Assembly (NCBI GenBank): GCA_902141825.1
Contig: CABFPG010000009.1
Location: 124,001 to 188,000, forward strand
Direction of reading: 5' to 3'
DNA length: 64,000 bases
DNA from: Thalassocella blandensis
GTDB lineage: Bacteria; Pseudomonadota; Gammaproteobacteria; Pseudomonadales; Cellvibrionaceae
Below, piece by piece: positions 17,981-26,519 of this stretch. The stretch's first letter is position 1; each line of letters begins with the position of its first letter. The translations under genes were made by a program, and so were the position numbers. Below the pieces are notes generated by a model, which searched no databases, was not told where the DNA came from, and was given only the letters and a program-made list of their open reading frames with translations.

Positions 17981-18165
17981 CAGGTTCATGTAAAGAATCT
18001 GAACGAGGTTCACAGGCTCCGTTAACGCTGACGAACACTCATGTGTTCCGTGTTCACCGGAAAACGCTGAGCGACCTGAGCATCTATCGCAGTATGTGGG
18101 TCGTATTATAGTGGTGGATGGGTATTCTTCGGCGCTGGCAATGAGCACAATTAATGAGCACAAGT

Positions 18166-18200
18166 AAAACTCCCAACAATTTTCTGTTTGGGAGTTTTTT
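18166..18200 (+). terminator. Strong intrinsic terminator before the LysE gene
   Basis: AAAACTCCCAA (18166-18176) pairs with TTGGGAGTTTT (18188-18198), continuing into more T residues. No convincing coding gene precedes it within 430 bases. Confidence 0.9.
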
Positions 18201-18249
18201 CATATAAACTTCAAGCGCCTTCACCAGGTTTTGCTGCTACAATCGCGCT

Positions 18250-18786
18250 ATGAATTTACTCTTGTTTATCGGTATTGCTCTCGGGTACACCCTAATTCCC
18301 GGTCCCAATGCCATGCTGATCATCACTACCAGTATTGCCTACGGCACAAAACGCGGCTTGCAAATTGCGGCTGGCATCAGCTGCGCTATCGCTGTTCACC
18401 TGCTATTTGCAATTTACAGTTCGCGCTTTTTAGTAAACACCTTAAGAGTAAATTTGCAGTGGTTTAAATGGGTAGGCGCCGCTGTAATTGCTGTTCTTGT
18501 TTTGAAAATGCTCATTCAACTCAAGAGAAAACAAGAAAGACCGGTACTTTCCGGGGTAAAATCTTTCAGTCAGGGTGTAGGTTTGGGTTTGGGAAATCCG
18601 AAGGCATTGATTTTTTACACCGCCTTTATTTTGCCGTTTGTTAAAGCCGAGAAATCTTTTCAAGACCAGATTTCTCTGCTGGCATTTATTTTCTGGATCA
18701 CTGTTTGTCTATGCGATATCAGTTTTGCCGTGTTTTCAGTAAAGATTAAAAAACTTTTAGTCAGGTATCATCTTTCCAAAGATTAG
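18250..18786 (+). CDS. LysE/RhtB family amino-acid exporter
   Basis: A 178-residue inner-membrane protein with about five hydrophobic segments. The family signature is near the N-terminus: GYTLIPGPNAMLIITTS, then GTKRGLQIAAG. A second family motif, GLGLGNPKALIFY, follows at about 112-124. LysE/RhtB proteins export amino acids such as lysine, homoserine or threonine. It is somewhat shorter than the usual 200-210 residues, and the last membrane segment looks replaced by a basic tail (KIKKLLVRYHLSKD). No typical ribosome-binding site is visible. Substrate is unknown. The gene starts 50 bases after a terminator and so likely has its own promoter in or past that hairpin. Confidence 0.82.
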   Translation: MNLLLFIGIALGYTLIPGPNAMLIITTSIAYGTKRGLQIAAGISCAIAVHLLFAIYSSRFLVNTLRVNLQWFKWVGAAVIAVLVLKMLIQLKRKQERPVLSGVKSFSQGVGLGLGNPKALIFYTAFILPFVKAEKSFQDQISLLAFIFWITVCLCDISFAVFSVKIKKLLVRYHLSKD

Positions 18787-18893
18787 TAAAACTTCATAAG
18801 GTCTTAGCCCCGTGCAATCGGTTTCCTCCTTTTATTGGCAAAATCACTTATTCCATTAATCTGTGACGTCCAACAACTTCGAAGCATAAAAAG

Positions 18894-20435
18894 CTATTGG
18901 AACTGCGCTAAATTCGCATGTAATCTACTCGACATATCTCCCAGTTTTTTCATATACCCAGCAGTCACACTGAAATTCTCAAACGTATTTTCGGCTTTGG
19001 CTTCAATGGTCACAATGTTTTTATTTATTTCTTCCGCCACGGTGCTTTGCTGTTGTGTCGCTACGGCAATCTGCTGATTAATACTGCCTAAGCTTTTTAC
19101 TGCATTAATAATTGAACTCAATTGTTGTGCCATCCGCTCGGCTTGCTCTACGCCTTCACTGGACGTAGTGCGACTGTGCTCCATTGTGCTGACTGCCACC
19201 TTAGTGGTATCTTGCAAAGTTTGTATCATTCGGTGTATTTCACTTGTGGCTTCCTGTGTTCTTTGAGCCAGCGTTCGGACTTCATCCGCCACCACAGCAA
19301 ACCCTCGTCCCTGTTCACCGGCTCGCGCAGCTTCAATCGCCGCATTTAGTGCCAGCAAATTTGTCTGTTCGGCAATAGTGGAAATGGTATCGGCGATACC
19401 ACCGATCGCATTGGATGCCTGTGCCAGCTGCTCAATATTATTCGCCGCTTCTTTTATATCTGAAGCCACCACATGTGTGTGTTTACGACTGCGCTCCAAA
19501 AGTTCACTGCCATCGGCTGCCTGCGTTACCGTCGCCTGAGCAATACTCGCGGCTTCTTTGGTATTTCTTTCAACCTCCTGAACGGAGCCCACCATCTCGG
19601 TAACAGCACTGGAGATCATGGATATTTCTTGACGCTGTAGATTAATGCTGTTGAGGTTTTCAGAGGTGGTCACTGTGAGCACCTCCATCTGCTGCTGCAA
19701 TTCACGTTCAATGTGTTTTAGATCCCCCGTCATACTACGCAGTGTTTCCAGCATAGAATTAAAGGCCTGTGCAGCCTCAGCAATTTCGTCATCCCCCGAA
19801 ATATCTAACTGTCTGTTTATTTGCTTGCTGCTGACAATATCACGGCTGATATTTTTAATTTTTTCAATACGTTCAATAATATGAACTTTTAAATACCAGA
19901 AGATAAACGCAGACAATAGCAGTGACAGAGCAAACTCTATATTGATTATAGTGCTGAGAGAGACACCTCCAGAGACCGCCTGTTTTTCAAGAAGCGTCAC
20001 GGTTTGATTGGTCTCTTTTAGTAACGACAGAGACATACGGTTGATTTCGTCAAGCTCCGCTGTACCTCTCCCCAGATTATTCAATTGTGTTTTGTATTGC
20101 TGCCAAAGTGCTTCTACTTTTTGCAATTGTGCCAGAACCTCAGCATCTTCAACTTTTAGAATTCCCCAATCTTCACGGCCTTGCACCAGCGCCTTATGAC
20201 TGGCATCAAACAGCGCTTGTGTTTTGTTGAGATCTTCTTGAATCGGCAGGCCTGAATGCACCATTGACGCCTCTTTCGCTATTTTTTGTGTGAGCATTCT
20301 TTGCCGGCCCGCAATATTAATCGACTTGGCTGCACTATCGGCTTTTACTTCCCATCGATTGATTAATACCACATTTGTAAAAAATAGCGCCACAAAAGCC
20401 AGGATGGCGAAAATTAAGCGATTTTTAATACTCAT
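18894..20435 (-). CDS. Methyl-accepting chemotaxis protein with PilJ-type sensor
   Basis: A 513-residue inner-membrane chemoreceptor. A membrane segment (about 6-24) is followed by a periplasmic helical sensor with [15 protein letters not shown] (about 42-56), the signature of the PilJ/type-IV-pilus MCP N-terminal domain. A second membrane segment lies around 165-185, then a HAMP-like linker and the long signalling coiled coil. The hairpin tip reads [20 protein letters not shown], the conserved site for CheA/CheW binding. The N-terminal domain suggests a link to twitching or the Chp pathway, whose genes lie at the right edge of this window, but coupling to a flagellar-type pathway cannot be excluded. 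Ligand unknown. It appears monocistronic. Confidence 0.92.
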   Translation of the reverse strand: MSIKNRLIFAILAFVALFFTNVVLINRWEVKADSAAKSINIAGRQRMLTQKIAKEASMVHSGLPIQEDLNKTQALFDASHKALVQGREDWGILKVEDAEVLAQLQKVEALWQQYKTQLNNLGRGTAELDEINRMSLSLLKETNQTVTLLEKQAVSGGVSLSTIINIEFALSLLLSAFIFWYLKVHIIERIEKIKNISRDIVSSKQINRQLDISGDDEIAEAAQAFNSMLETLRSMTGDLKHIERELQQQMEVLTVTTSENLNSINLQRQEISMISSAVTEMVGSVQEVERNTKEAASIAQATVTQAADGSELLERSRKHTHVVASDIKEAANNIEQLAQASNAIGGIADTISTIAEQTNLLALNAAIEAARAGEQGRGFAVVADEVRTLAQRTQEATSEIHRMIQTLQDTTKVAVSTMEHSRTTSSEGVEQAERMAQQLSSIINAVKSLGSINQQIAVATQQQSTVAEEINKNIVTIEAKAENTFENFSVTAGYMKKLGDMSSRLHANLAQFQ

Positions 20436-20605
20436 ATTTAAGGTTTCCGTGTTCCAGCCGCCTAAATTTTTAAGAAATTTTTCAATGTTCTAGTTTTACT
20501 CTAGCAAACTGCAGATGGAAGGAGACAAATAAAAGTATCAGTGACGGGTTTTAGAGAGGAGAGGCGTTGTTTTTCTATGTGCGGCTGACCGCCAACGTCA
20601 AACGC

Positions 20606-20637
20606 ATTTGGCACTCAAAGTGAGTTGAGTGCCAAAT
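20606..20637. repeat. 11-bp inverted repeat between the MCP and DUF4870 genes
   Basis: ATTTGGCACTC (20606-20616) and GAGTGCCAAAT (20627-20637) form a perfect stem with a 10-base loop. There is no good T-run on either strand. It lies between the 3' end of the DUF4870 gene and the 5' end of the chemoreceptor gene and may be a weak terminator or processing site. Confidence 0.55.
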
Positions 20638-20726
20638 TCATTGTTCATTTGGGCCAATTTGTATATCCGGTATTAATCAGGGCCAGAAACAGGTCTTTAC
20701 TGACATGTTCCGCTATTGATGCAGGG

Positions 20727-21113
20727 TTAACGTTCAATGTAAAACTCATCCCGCAATTTGAAAAATCGAATGCTCAACGGATAAACCCAAAGTTCATCAT
20801 CATTGGCTTTAACTGCGCCTAAAATAATAAAAATAAAATTCAGAATAACCAGCAGAAACAAACCAAAGAAGCCAATGATCAGTGCGCACAATGGTAGACA
20901 GATAAGCGTGTAGATTAAGGTGCTGAGAATCCAGTTAACGATTACGCGGCCATGATTGTCCAGCACAAGCGACTTCTCTTTATTCGTCACCCACATCACT
21001 ATTGGTAATACAATACCGGCTCCCGGTAATAGCATTCCAGCAAACTGACTTAAGTGCATCAACACACAAAAGCTTTTAATGTCTTGTCCCCAAGGTTTAA
21101 ATTCTTCGTCCAT
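20727..21113 (-). CDS. DUF4870 family small membrane protein
   Basis: A 128-residue protein with three to four hydrophobic segments. The N-terminal half shows the DUF4870 pattern: MHLSQFAGMLLPGAGIVLPIVMW followed by a short polar loop ending in LDNHGRVIVNWILS. This family (related to Tic20-like membrane proteins) has no settled function in bacteria. A good ribosome-binding site (AGAGGA) precedes the ATG. It is not obviously linked to the flanking chemoreceptor or the LexA-boxed gene. Confidence 0.82.
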   Translation of the reverse strand: MDEEFKPWGQDIKSFCVLMHLSQFAGMLLPGAGIVLPIVMWVTNKEKSLVLDNHGRVIVNWILSTLIYTLICLPLCALIIGFFGLFLLVILNFIFIILGAVKANDDELWVYPLSIRFFKLRDEFYIER

Positions 21114-21377
21114 AAATCCTCTCGTTCGGCCAATTGTTGTGAGTAAATTGTTGGGGGATAGCGATTATTGAAGGTCGTGACGTGAATCGCTTTAGATGAG
21201 AATAGCAAAGATTGTCTATTCCGCTATAGCGCATGGCGGCAATCATAGCGATAAAAATAGCCACAAAAATAGCGACAAAAATAAAAACAGTAATAATCCC
21301 AACTTACTCAAGACTATATACGCGGGGGCTCCTTCAAGTCAAAGCCAGCCACCGCCGATGCAAAAGAAAGTGAACGC

Positions 21378-21608
21378 TTACATACTCGGAGCTTCGATAG
21401 AATAACGTCTAGCGGCATCATCCAGATGCATCACTGCACCACTGGTAAAAACGATGACTTTACGTCCAATCTGGCGATAGGACGATGGTAAACTGGCACT
21501 TTTGACTCGCTGGTTTTTCGGTACAAACACATCACGGATCTGTAATTTTCTGCCTATTGGATCGGTCAGCATAATTCCAGGCTTGATAACATTGCGATCG
21601 ACAATCAT
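21378..21608 (-). CDS. Unrecognised 76-residue protein behind a LexA box
   Basis: I chose the ATG at 21608, which has an excellent ribosome-binding site (GAGGAGG, about six bases upstream). An upstream in-frame start at 21623 would lie inside that site. The product is small, basic and probably beta-rich (KLQIRDVFVPKNQRV, then RKVIVFTSGAVMHLDD), with no signal peptide, membrane segment or motif I know. It does not resemble SulA, DinI, YebG, UmuD or toxin-antitoxin families. A consensus LexA operator ends 19 bases upstream of the start codon, so the gene should be induced by DNA damage. The neighbours give no functional hint. It may be a DNA-damage checkpoint or repair accessory protein. Confidence 0.75.
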   Translation of the reverse strand: MIVDRNVIKPGIMLTDPIGRKLQIRDVFVPKNQRVKSASLPSSYRQIGRKVIVFTSGAVMHLDDAARRYSIEAPSM

Positions 21609-21626
21609 CTTCACCCTCCTCACAAA

Positions 21627-21646
21627 TACTGTTTATCGATACAGTA
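21627..21646 (-). promoter_or_regulatory. LexA (SOS) box
   Basis: The 20-mer reads TACTGT, eight bases, ACAGTA, matching the gammaproteobacterial LexA consensus CTGT-N8-ACAG with symmetrical TA flanks. It lies directly upstream of the ribosome-binding site of the 76-residue gene. Confidence 0.85.
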
Positions 21647-21665
21647 TATGGTATTTTATACAGTA
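21646..21665 (-). promoter_or_regulatory. Possible second LexA half-site
   Basis: ACAGTA at 21660-21665 repeats the right half of the LexA box one box-length away. The other half (21646-21651) matches only two of six positions. Cooperative binding next to the first box is possible. TATACT -10-like sequences overlap both sites. Confidence 0.35.
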
Positions 21666-22089
21666 TACTTAAGCAAGTGCATTTTGTACGCATTGTGGAC
21701 TGGTTACACAATATAAAGTGGGGAAGACAGACCGAAAGTTCAACGGACCAGGCTGGTCACACAAGTAACGGAACAATGTATCCAGGGGCAATGTATCCAG
21801 GGGCAATGAATTCTCAACAAAGGGCTAGCGCCTTGTATAGCGCCTTATGTAAAACGGCAATCGGCTTATCTCGGATCGGGCGCTTGCCCTCTCCAGGGAG
21901 AAGACGCCGCCTATATCGAACCGCAGCAAAAAGCGGCTAAAAACCAAGAACATAGAAAATGAAAATAGAACAAATTAAATAAAAAGAAGTGATTAAGAGA
22001 AGCAATAAAAAGAAGCTATAAAAAAAAGCTATAAAAAAAAGAACCAACAAAGGAAACGGATAAAAGCCCCAAAAATTAACTTTGAAAGA

Positions 22090-22150
22090 ACAGTCCTAAG
22101 ACAGCTCCTGAGACAGCTCCTGAGACAGCTCCTGAGACAGCTCCTGAGAG
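22090..22150. repeat. 12-bp tandem repeat, about five copies
   Basis: The unit GACAGCTCCTGA is repeated head to tail four times with one diverged copy at the left. It lies just past the 3' end of the GH17 gene. It is direct, has no spacers and so is not a CRISPR array; replication slippage is the likely origin. Confidence 0.85.
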
Positions 22151-22210
22151 AGTTACCTCAAGCAACCATCCAGACACTCCAACCTCAGCACCTCAACAGA
22201 GTGCAGCACC

Positions 22211-23329
22211 TTATTCTGACCAGTTATCCTCAACTATGTAGCCATTGAACACCAGTTCCATGGATGCTTTTAAATTCAAATGCTGATCCCAGATGCCCCA
22301 GTACTTACCAAACCCCAATTCCTCTTTCCAGGGTTCATCAAAAGCTTCGAAATAAAAATAGTCAACATGATTGGCTTCAGCCCAGCTGACAAAATTTAAA
22401 AAGTAGTAAGCCGCATTTCCAGCCGTTGGTAAAGCATCGCCCAAACCGACAGTATCATCGGTGCCGGACGGCCAGCCTGTTTCACTGATAATCACGGGTT
22501 TTCCATCAGCAAGCGCTACAAGTTGGTAATACTGCTGGTGCATCCGATGTAGCGCGCGATTAATATTCACCCCCTGCCAAAAGGGATAAATATTTACCAG
22601 CCAGATATCACAGGCTTGCTGCCACTGTGTGGCGTTTAGCAGTGCGCCGATCTCTTCGGCACAGGCGATGTCCCAACCGGGCAAAGCTGTCTTGGCTTGT
22701 TGGATGTACTCCACCAGAGCGGACTCAGACAGAGACCCGGCTAAAAGCACTTCGCTGCCGACAATCACCATGTCAATATCACCGGCATTGGCCAGTTCAA
22801 TAACCCGATTCAATTGTTCCGTATTGCTGGGTAGGTCACTGTCCAGCCAAGCTCCCATTGCCACTTTCAGCCCCATGTTATGGCCAATCTCGCCCACTTT
22901 ATCCTGCCCGTTGTTGACGCCGTATGTGCGTACCCAATGAGTGTAGGCGGAGATATTGTTGAGCAAATTGGTAATGTCGGATTCACTTAAATCAGTCACA
23001 CCCGGTGCAGAACCTTCTGTAACAAATGGACCAAAATCCAGGCCATGCAATTTTCTCTGCCCAGTCAATGTTTGCTGAGGCAATTCTGGGGCGAGCTGAG
23101 GATTGTTATTGGGCTCCAGTTCTAACAGTGTTCTTTCTGTCTCAGGCGTAGGTGTGGGCTCAGCGGTTGGCGTCGGCTCAATTGAAGGTGTAGGACTGAC
23201 GGTGATACTCGGCTCAGGACTGGGTGTTGCCGTACCGTTTTCTGCAGAGTGCCCCGAGGAATTTGAGCCACCACATGCTATAAGCTGACAGCATGCCACA
23301 AGTAAAATACAACATTTTGAATTCACCAT
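22211..23329 (-). CDS. GH17 beta-1,3-glucanase-like lipoprotein
   Basis: A 372-residue exported protein. The signal ends in QLIACGG, a lipobox. A Pro/Thr/Ser/Glu linker follows (about 30-70), then a single (beta/alpha)8 glycosidase domain. GH17 catalytic residues are recognisable: the acid/base Glu in VIVGSEVLL (about E193) and the nucleophile Glu in ISETGWPS (about E283), 90 residues apart. GH17 enzymes hydrolyse or transglycosylate beta-1,3-glucans such as laminarin and fungal wall glucan. It is a stand-alone gene with AGAGAG before the ATG. Its location at the cell surface and the GH87 enzyme elsewhere in the window suggest use of external glucans. Transglycosylase activity is an alternative. 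Confidence 0.88.
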   Translation of the reverse strand: MVNSKCCILLVACCQLIACGGSNSSGHSAENGTATPSPEPSITVSPTPSIEPTPTAEPTPTPETERTLLELEPNNNPQLAPELPQQTLTGQRKLHGLDFGPFVTEGSAPGVTDLSESDITNLLNNISAYTHWVRTYGVNNGQDKVGEIGHNMGLKVAMGAWLDSDLPSNTEQLNRVIELANAGDIDMVIVGSEVLLAGSLSESALVEYIQQAKTALPGWDIACAEEIGALLNATQWQQACDIWLVNIYPFWQGVNINRALHRMHQQYYQLVALADGKPVIISETGWPSGTDDTVGLGDALPTAGNAAYYFLNFVSWAEANHVDYFYFEAFDEPWKEELGFGKYWGIWDQHLNLKASMELVFNGYIVEDNWSE

Positions 23330-24260
23330 TTGCGTCTCTCTTCAGGCAGTCAGGCAGTCAGGCGGCAATACTCGTTTTAACTCCCTGTCCGGTTAGGTCG
23401 CTTTTGGTTTAGTCCTTTTGCAATTTTTGATGTGAGTATTTACTACTAGTGTTTAAAAAAAAATTTACATATTCCTGCGATTTTCTCTTACTCGCGCCTC
23501 ACCGCTGACTAAGCAGTGTCGAATTATTTTCCATCAACTTTATCGGAGCTTGGCACAATGCAAGCGAGAAAGAAATTCTTACCCGCTAAAATTAGATAAA
23601 AGCGATAGAATATTTTTTTTCGCATACAAATTAATTTTCAATCACGCCGCAATTTAGATCATTGTGAATTTTCTTTGCTTCACTTCGAGACATCGGACGG
23701 TGTTTTTTTTATGGGAAGTAATGACTAACTTACGGGAAAAAATCAAGACTCGAAAAATTTTACAGTTCGAGCGCTAAAGCGCCTGACACGTATATTTTCT
23801 TTTGGGAATGGAGGCGTTCGCGAGAATTGTATCGATAGGCGTCATTCACAAAACCAGCTCACCTCCCGCATTCTTCGAGCACAGGATCACATTTATTCCT
23901 AAAACCGAGGATTTTGCTTTCGGTTATAACAAGTTGGCAGATTACTTGCTAAGCCCTGCTTGTAACTGGGACACCACAATAACTCACTATACCCGTCTCT
24001 GGTGCATTGGCGGCATCGTCGCGCAAGCTCGATGAATCGCTGATCGCTAGACCTCCGTAAGATGTTTAGTGCGATTAGGGATTTCGACTTGCCTTCACCG
24101 TACGTAGCCATACCGGGCGACTCAGCGCTCAGGAAATAAACCGCTTTGCGAGCTTATGGCGATTTGTGTAATGCGTACTGTGTCACTCGATGCCACACAT
24201 AGGTTGTAATATCATTTTATTACATTAAGGCCACTTCCCATTCAAAAAGGGTATTAGAAA
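23330..24260. other. 930-base region without a supported gene
   Basis: The left end has a triple GGCAGTCA-type repeat (23344-23362). A TGGCAC-N5-AAGC sequence at 23551-23565 resembles a sigma-54 promoter with a poor -12 element. The segment 23750-24180 has open stretches on both strands, including a minus-strand frame at 23899-24111 with ELARRCRQCTRDGY, and a palindrome GCGCTAAAGCGC near 23770. They lack ribosome-binding sites. It may be a decayed repeated element, but I could not identify it. Confidence 0.4.
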
Positions 24261-25508
24261 GTGAATTCGTTAGTTGAAACAGGCAATATCGCCGTCAGTA
24301 CTGCTCCCGTAGCCGCAAGTAAAGAGAAGGTCAGTGCGTCCTACCTGTATTCTTTATCCGGTGTGCGATTTATCGCGATTTTCCATATCGTACTGTACCA
24401 CTTGTACTCCATCTACAAATTGCCTCTGCCAGCGCCTTTAAACCGCATATTTGAAGACTTCAATGTTTTTCCCCAGGTACTGCAGAATTATTTTTCCCAT
24501 TGCTGGATGGTCACCAGCTTTTTCTTTTTGCTCTCTGGTTTCATGATGGGGTTTTTGTATTGGGGCAAGGATGGCACCATGACTATCTCACCCAAACGAT
24601 TTTTAGTGCTTCGCTTGTCTCGGATATTCCCTATCCATTTAATTGTTCTAGCCGTATTGTTTGTAATGGGGCTTAACGGCGTTATTTATTTTGGGGATAA
24701 ATCTTTTTCTCATCTGGCACTGAGCTTCTTCGCCACAGCGACCTTGACCCAGGCGTGGTTTCCAGAGCTGGTACCGGTATGGTCCTGGCCAAGCTGGAAT
24801 TTATCCGCGCTGGTGTTTTTGTATTGCATTACCCCCTGGTTGATGAACCGCCTCTCTTCACTGTCCAAGCGCACGTCGCTGATTATGTTGTGCAGCACAC
24901 CGTTTTTCGCATTACTGCCCACATTAATCTTCAGTGGCTTTCGTCTGCAGGGATTTGAATACAATCAATACTGGGATATTTTCCTCAGCAGCACTCCGGC
25001 GTTCTGGGTTGCACAATATGTAGCGGGGATGCTGGCTGCACGTCTGGCCGCGGTTTCCGACAAACCTCAAGATGAGCTGGATGCGAAAGGCTGGTATCTT
25101 TCATTTGGGGATATTTGTATTGTCATTGCCATCGGCATTGCGATGTTTGGCAGTATTGATACCTTTGATCATCGCTATTTCCTGCGTCATGGCCTCATGA
25201 TGCCTCTGTATATTCCATTCTTACTGGATTTAGCCCGCGGGCGCGGAATTATTGCGCGAATTTTGTCTTTCCCGATTTTTGACAAGCTGGGTGATATCAG
25301 TTTTTCAGTCTTTATCTGGCAGGCGGTATTCGTTTACATCAGTTTTTATATGCTAACGATTGATGGCAATTTGGCGGAGAACCAGCTGTGGATAATTCTT
25401 GCATCATTGGTTGTAGTGTCTTACCTCAGCGCTAAATACATCGAAAAGCCCATTCAACGCTGGTTGCGTAAACGCCTGCTTCCTAGTCGCTCATCTGCTG
25501 TGGCTTGA
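24261..25508 (+). CDS. Acyltransferase family 3 membrane protein (OafA-like)
   Basis: A 415-residue inner-membrane protein with about ten hydrophobic segments. The N-terminal region has SGVRFIAIFHIVLYHLYSIY, the typical first helix of acyltransferase-3 proteins with the active-site His. RLSRIFPIHL follows around residue 120, another family feature. These enzymes transfer acetyl or other acyl groups to sugars of O-antigen, exopolysaccharide or lipids. The start is a GTG, and no better start is visible. It has no glycosyltransferase neighbour, so the acceptor is unknown. It is convergent with the next gene and the two coding regions overlap by 26 bases. Confidence 0.88.
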   Translation: MNSLVETGNIAVSTAPVAASKEKVSASYLYSLSGVRFIAIFHIVLYHLYSIYKLPLPAPLNRIFEDFNVFPQVLQNYFSHCWMVTSFFFLLSGFMMGFLYWGKDGTMTISPKRFLVLRLSRIFPIHLIVLAVLFVMGLNGVIYFGDKSFSHLALSFFATATLTQAWFPELVPVWSWPSWNLSALVFLYCITPWLMNRLSSLSKRTSLIMLCSTPFFALLPTLIFSGFRLQGFEYNQYWDIFLSSTPAFWVAQYVAGMLAARLAAVSDKPQDELDAKGWYLSFGDICIVIAIGIAMFGSIDTFDHRYFLRHGLMMPLYIPFLLDLARGRGIIARILSFPIFDKLGDISFSVFIWQAVFVYISFYMLTIDGNLAENQLWIILASLVVVSYLSAKYIEKPIQRWLRKRLLPSRSSAVA

Positions 25509-26385
25509 TAATATAGGTTCGAAAATCCGTTTCGACATTTTCCAGTTCCGGATTTTCGAGCTTGATAACCTGGCGGCCATGTACCTGAAACTTCTGTGCA
25601 TTTCCGCCAAAGTCTTCCTGCCAGAGCTTTAATAAGCTGCCGTTCTGATACAAAAGTTGGAAGCCTTTTTTAATCCGCTCCGCCGCTTTCTGATTAAGCT
25701 TGTTGGTATAGATAAAAAAAGGAAAATCGTAGTAGAAGACTTTGGTGGTATCGAGCACAACGTTGTCATACTCTTGATAAAACGGCTGTTCCGCTTCGAT
25801 TTCGTGGATGCCACGGCAGAATATATCCACCCTGCCGACACTGAGCATTTTGTACAGGTTTTCCATTTTATTACCAACCCGCACGGTATAACCGTTGTTT
25901 TCCAGAATATCTACATCCTTCCAGCCATACCCCTGCCCATGCACAAATTGCTGAATATCCTCAACACTGCTTGCGGCGGCAAAAGCCTGAGCCTTATCTT
26001 TGTTGGCAAAACAAATACGATAACCAAAAGCCCCCATGTACACAGGAAATTCCGTTTCTAACACATGGCGGTATTTGCCATCGTTCTGGCCCACTACGGT
26101 AAAACGGACACCATTCTGATAACGGTTTTCGTCGAGGTAACGAAATGATCTGGCCACCGTCATAAACGGTGTACTTTCCAGAACATAGTCCCCATATTCC
26201 TCACGAGTTACCTCCAACGCCATTTTCAGCGCTGTATACTCGTATTTTCCGTAGATACCACCGATGTAAGTGAAAACAGTGTACTCCACTGCAAAAGCCG
26301 GCAGCGTTATCAGCCACAAGGCAATAACACATGAAGCGTTGAACAGCGCACGAGACATCATCGCTGGTGAAGTTGAAAAAATCAT
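25483..26385 (-). CDS. Periplasmic solute-binding-like protein
   Basis: A 300-residue protein with a signal peptide ending around LPAFAVEYTVF. The in-frame ATGs at 26361 and 26358 would give a more typical signal; no start has a good ribosome-binding site. The mature part resembles the family-3 solute-binding fold often found without an ABC transporter in marine Gammaproteobacteria: a fold of about 250 residues with RSFRYLDENRYQNGV and LYKMLSVGRVDIFCRG. Such orphan proteins may sense amino acids or other small ligands. There are no permease or ATPase genes nearby. It is convergent and overlaps the acyltransferase gene by 26 bases. Confidence 0.65.
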   Translation of the reverse strand: MIFSTSPAMMSRALFNASCVIALWLITLPAFAVEYTVFTYIGGIYGKYEYTALKMALEVTREEYGDYVLESTPFMTVARSFRYLDENRYQNGVRFTVVGQNDGKYRHVLETEFPVYMGAFGYRICFANKDKAQAFAAASSVEDIQQFVHGQGYGWKDVDILENNGYTVRVGNKMENLYKMLSVGRVDIFCRGIHEIEAEQPFYQEYDNVVLDTTKVFYYDFPFFIYTNKLNQKAAERIKKGFQLLYQNGSLLKLWQEDFGGNAQKFQVHGRQVIKLENPELENVETDFRTYIIKPQQMSD

Positions 26386-26519
26386 AAGTTAAACAAAAAC
26401 ATCACTGCTTGAACTAGAGCGTTATATCCATTCAGTATAGACCATTGCCCTGTGTCGCTCTTGTGATTTCGATCTTGCGTGAATATTCACACCGGGGTAA
26501 AAGCATGAAAACGCTAAGA

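Larger units (their letters stand above)
17732..18249. other. Non-coding region between the HNH and LysE genes
   Basis: About 500 bases without a supported gene. It contains the tRNA-like sequence, a short hairpin GAACAC-TCAT-GTGTTC at 18033-18048 and a strong terminator at 18166-18200. Together they suggest a transcribed structured RNA of roughly 250-300 bases ending at the terminator. Confidence 0.45.
21624..22210. other. Low-complexity intergenic region
   Basis: Apart from the LexA site, this stretch holds a duplicated word (GTATCCAGGGGCAAT twice near 21779-21808), adenine-rich degenerate repeats (about 21950-22060) and a 12-bp tandem repeat. Frames crossing it are low in complexity, have poor starts, and are not called. 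Confidence 0.55.

Noticed and set aside
21196-21405. A 69-codon plus-strand frame
   Set aside because: It overlaps the end of the LexA-boxed gene, consists of AT-rich ATAGCGACAAAAA-type repeats giving Asn/Lys/Ser runs, and lacks a ribosome-binding site.
21677-21940. An 87-codon frame next to the LexA-boxed gene
   Set aside because: It has no ribosome-binding site, is of low complexity with a repeated MYPGA unit from a short DNA duplication, and overlaps the regulatory site region.
22090-22150. Tandem repeats considered as a CRISPR array
   Set aside because: Units are 12 bp, adjacent and without spacers; no cas genes are present.
23551-23565. TGGCAC-N5-AAGC as a sigma-54 promoter
   Set aside because: The -12 element lacks TTGC and the next gene is 700 bases away.
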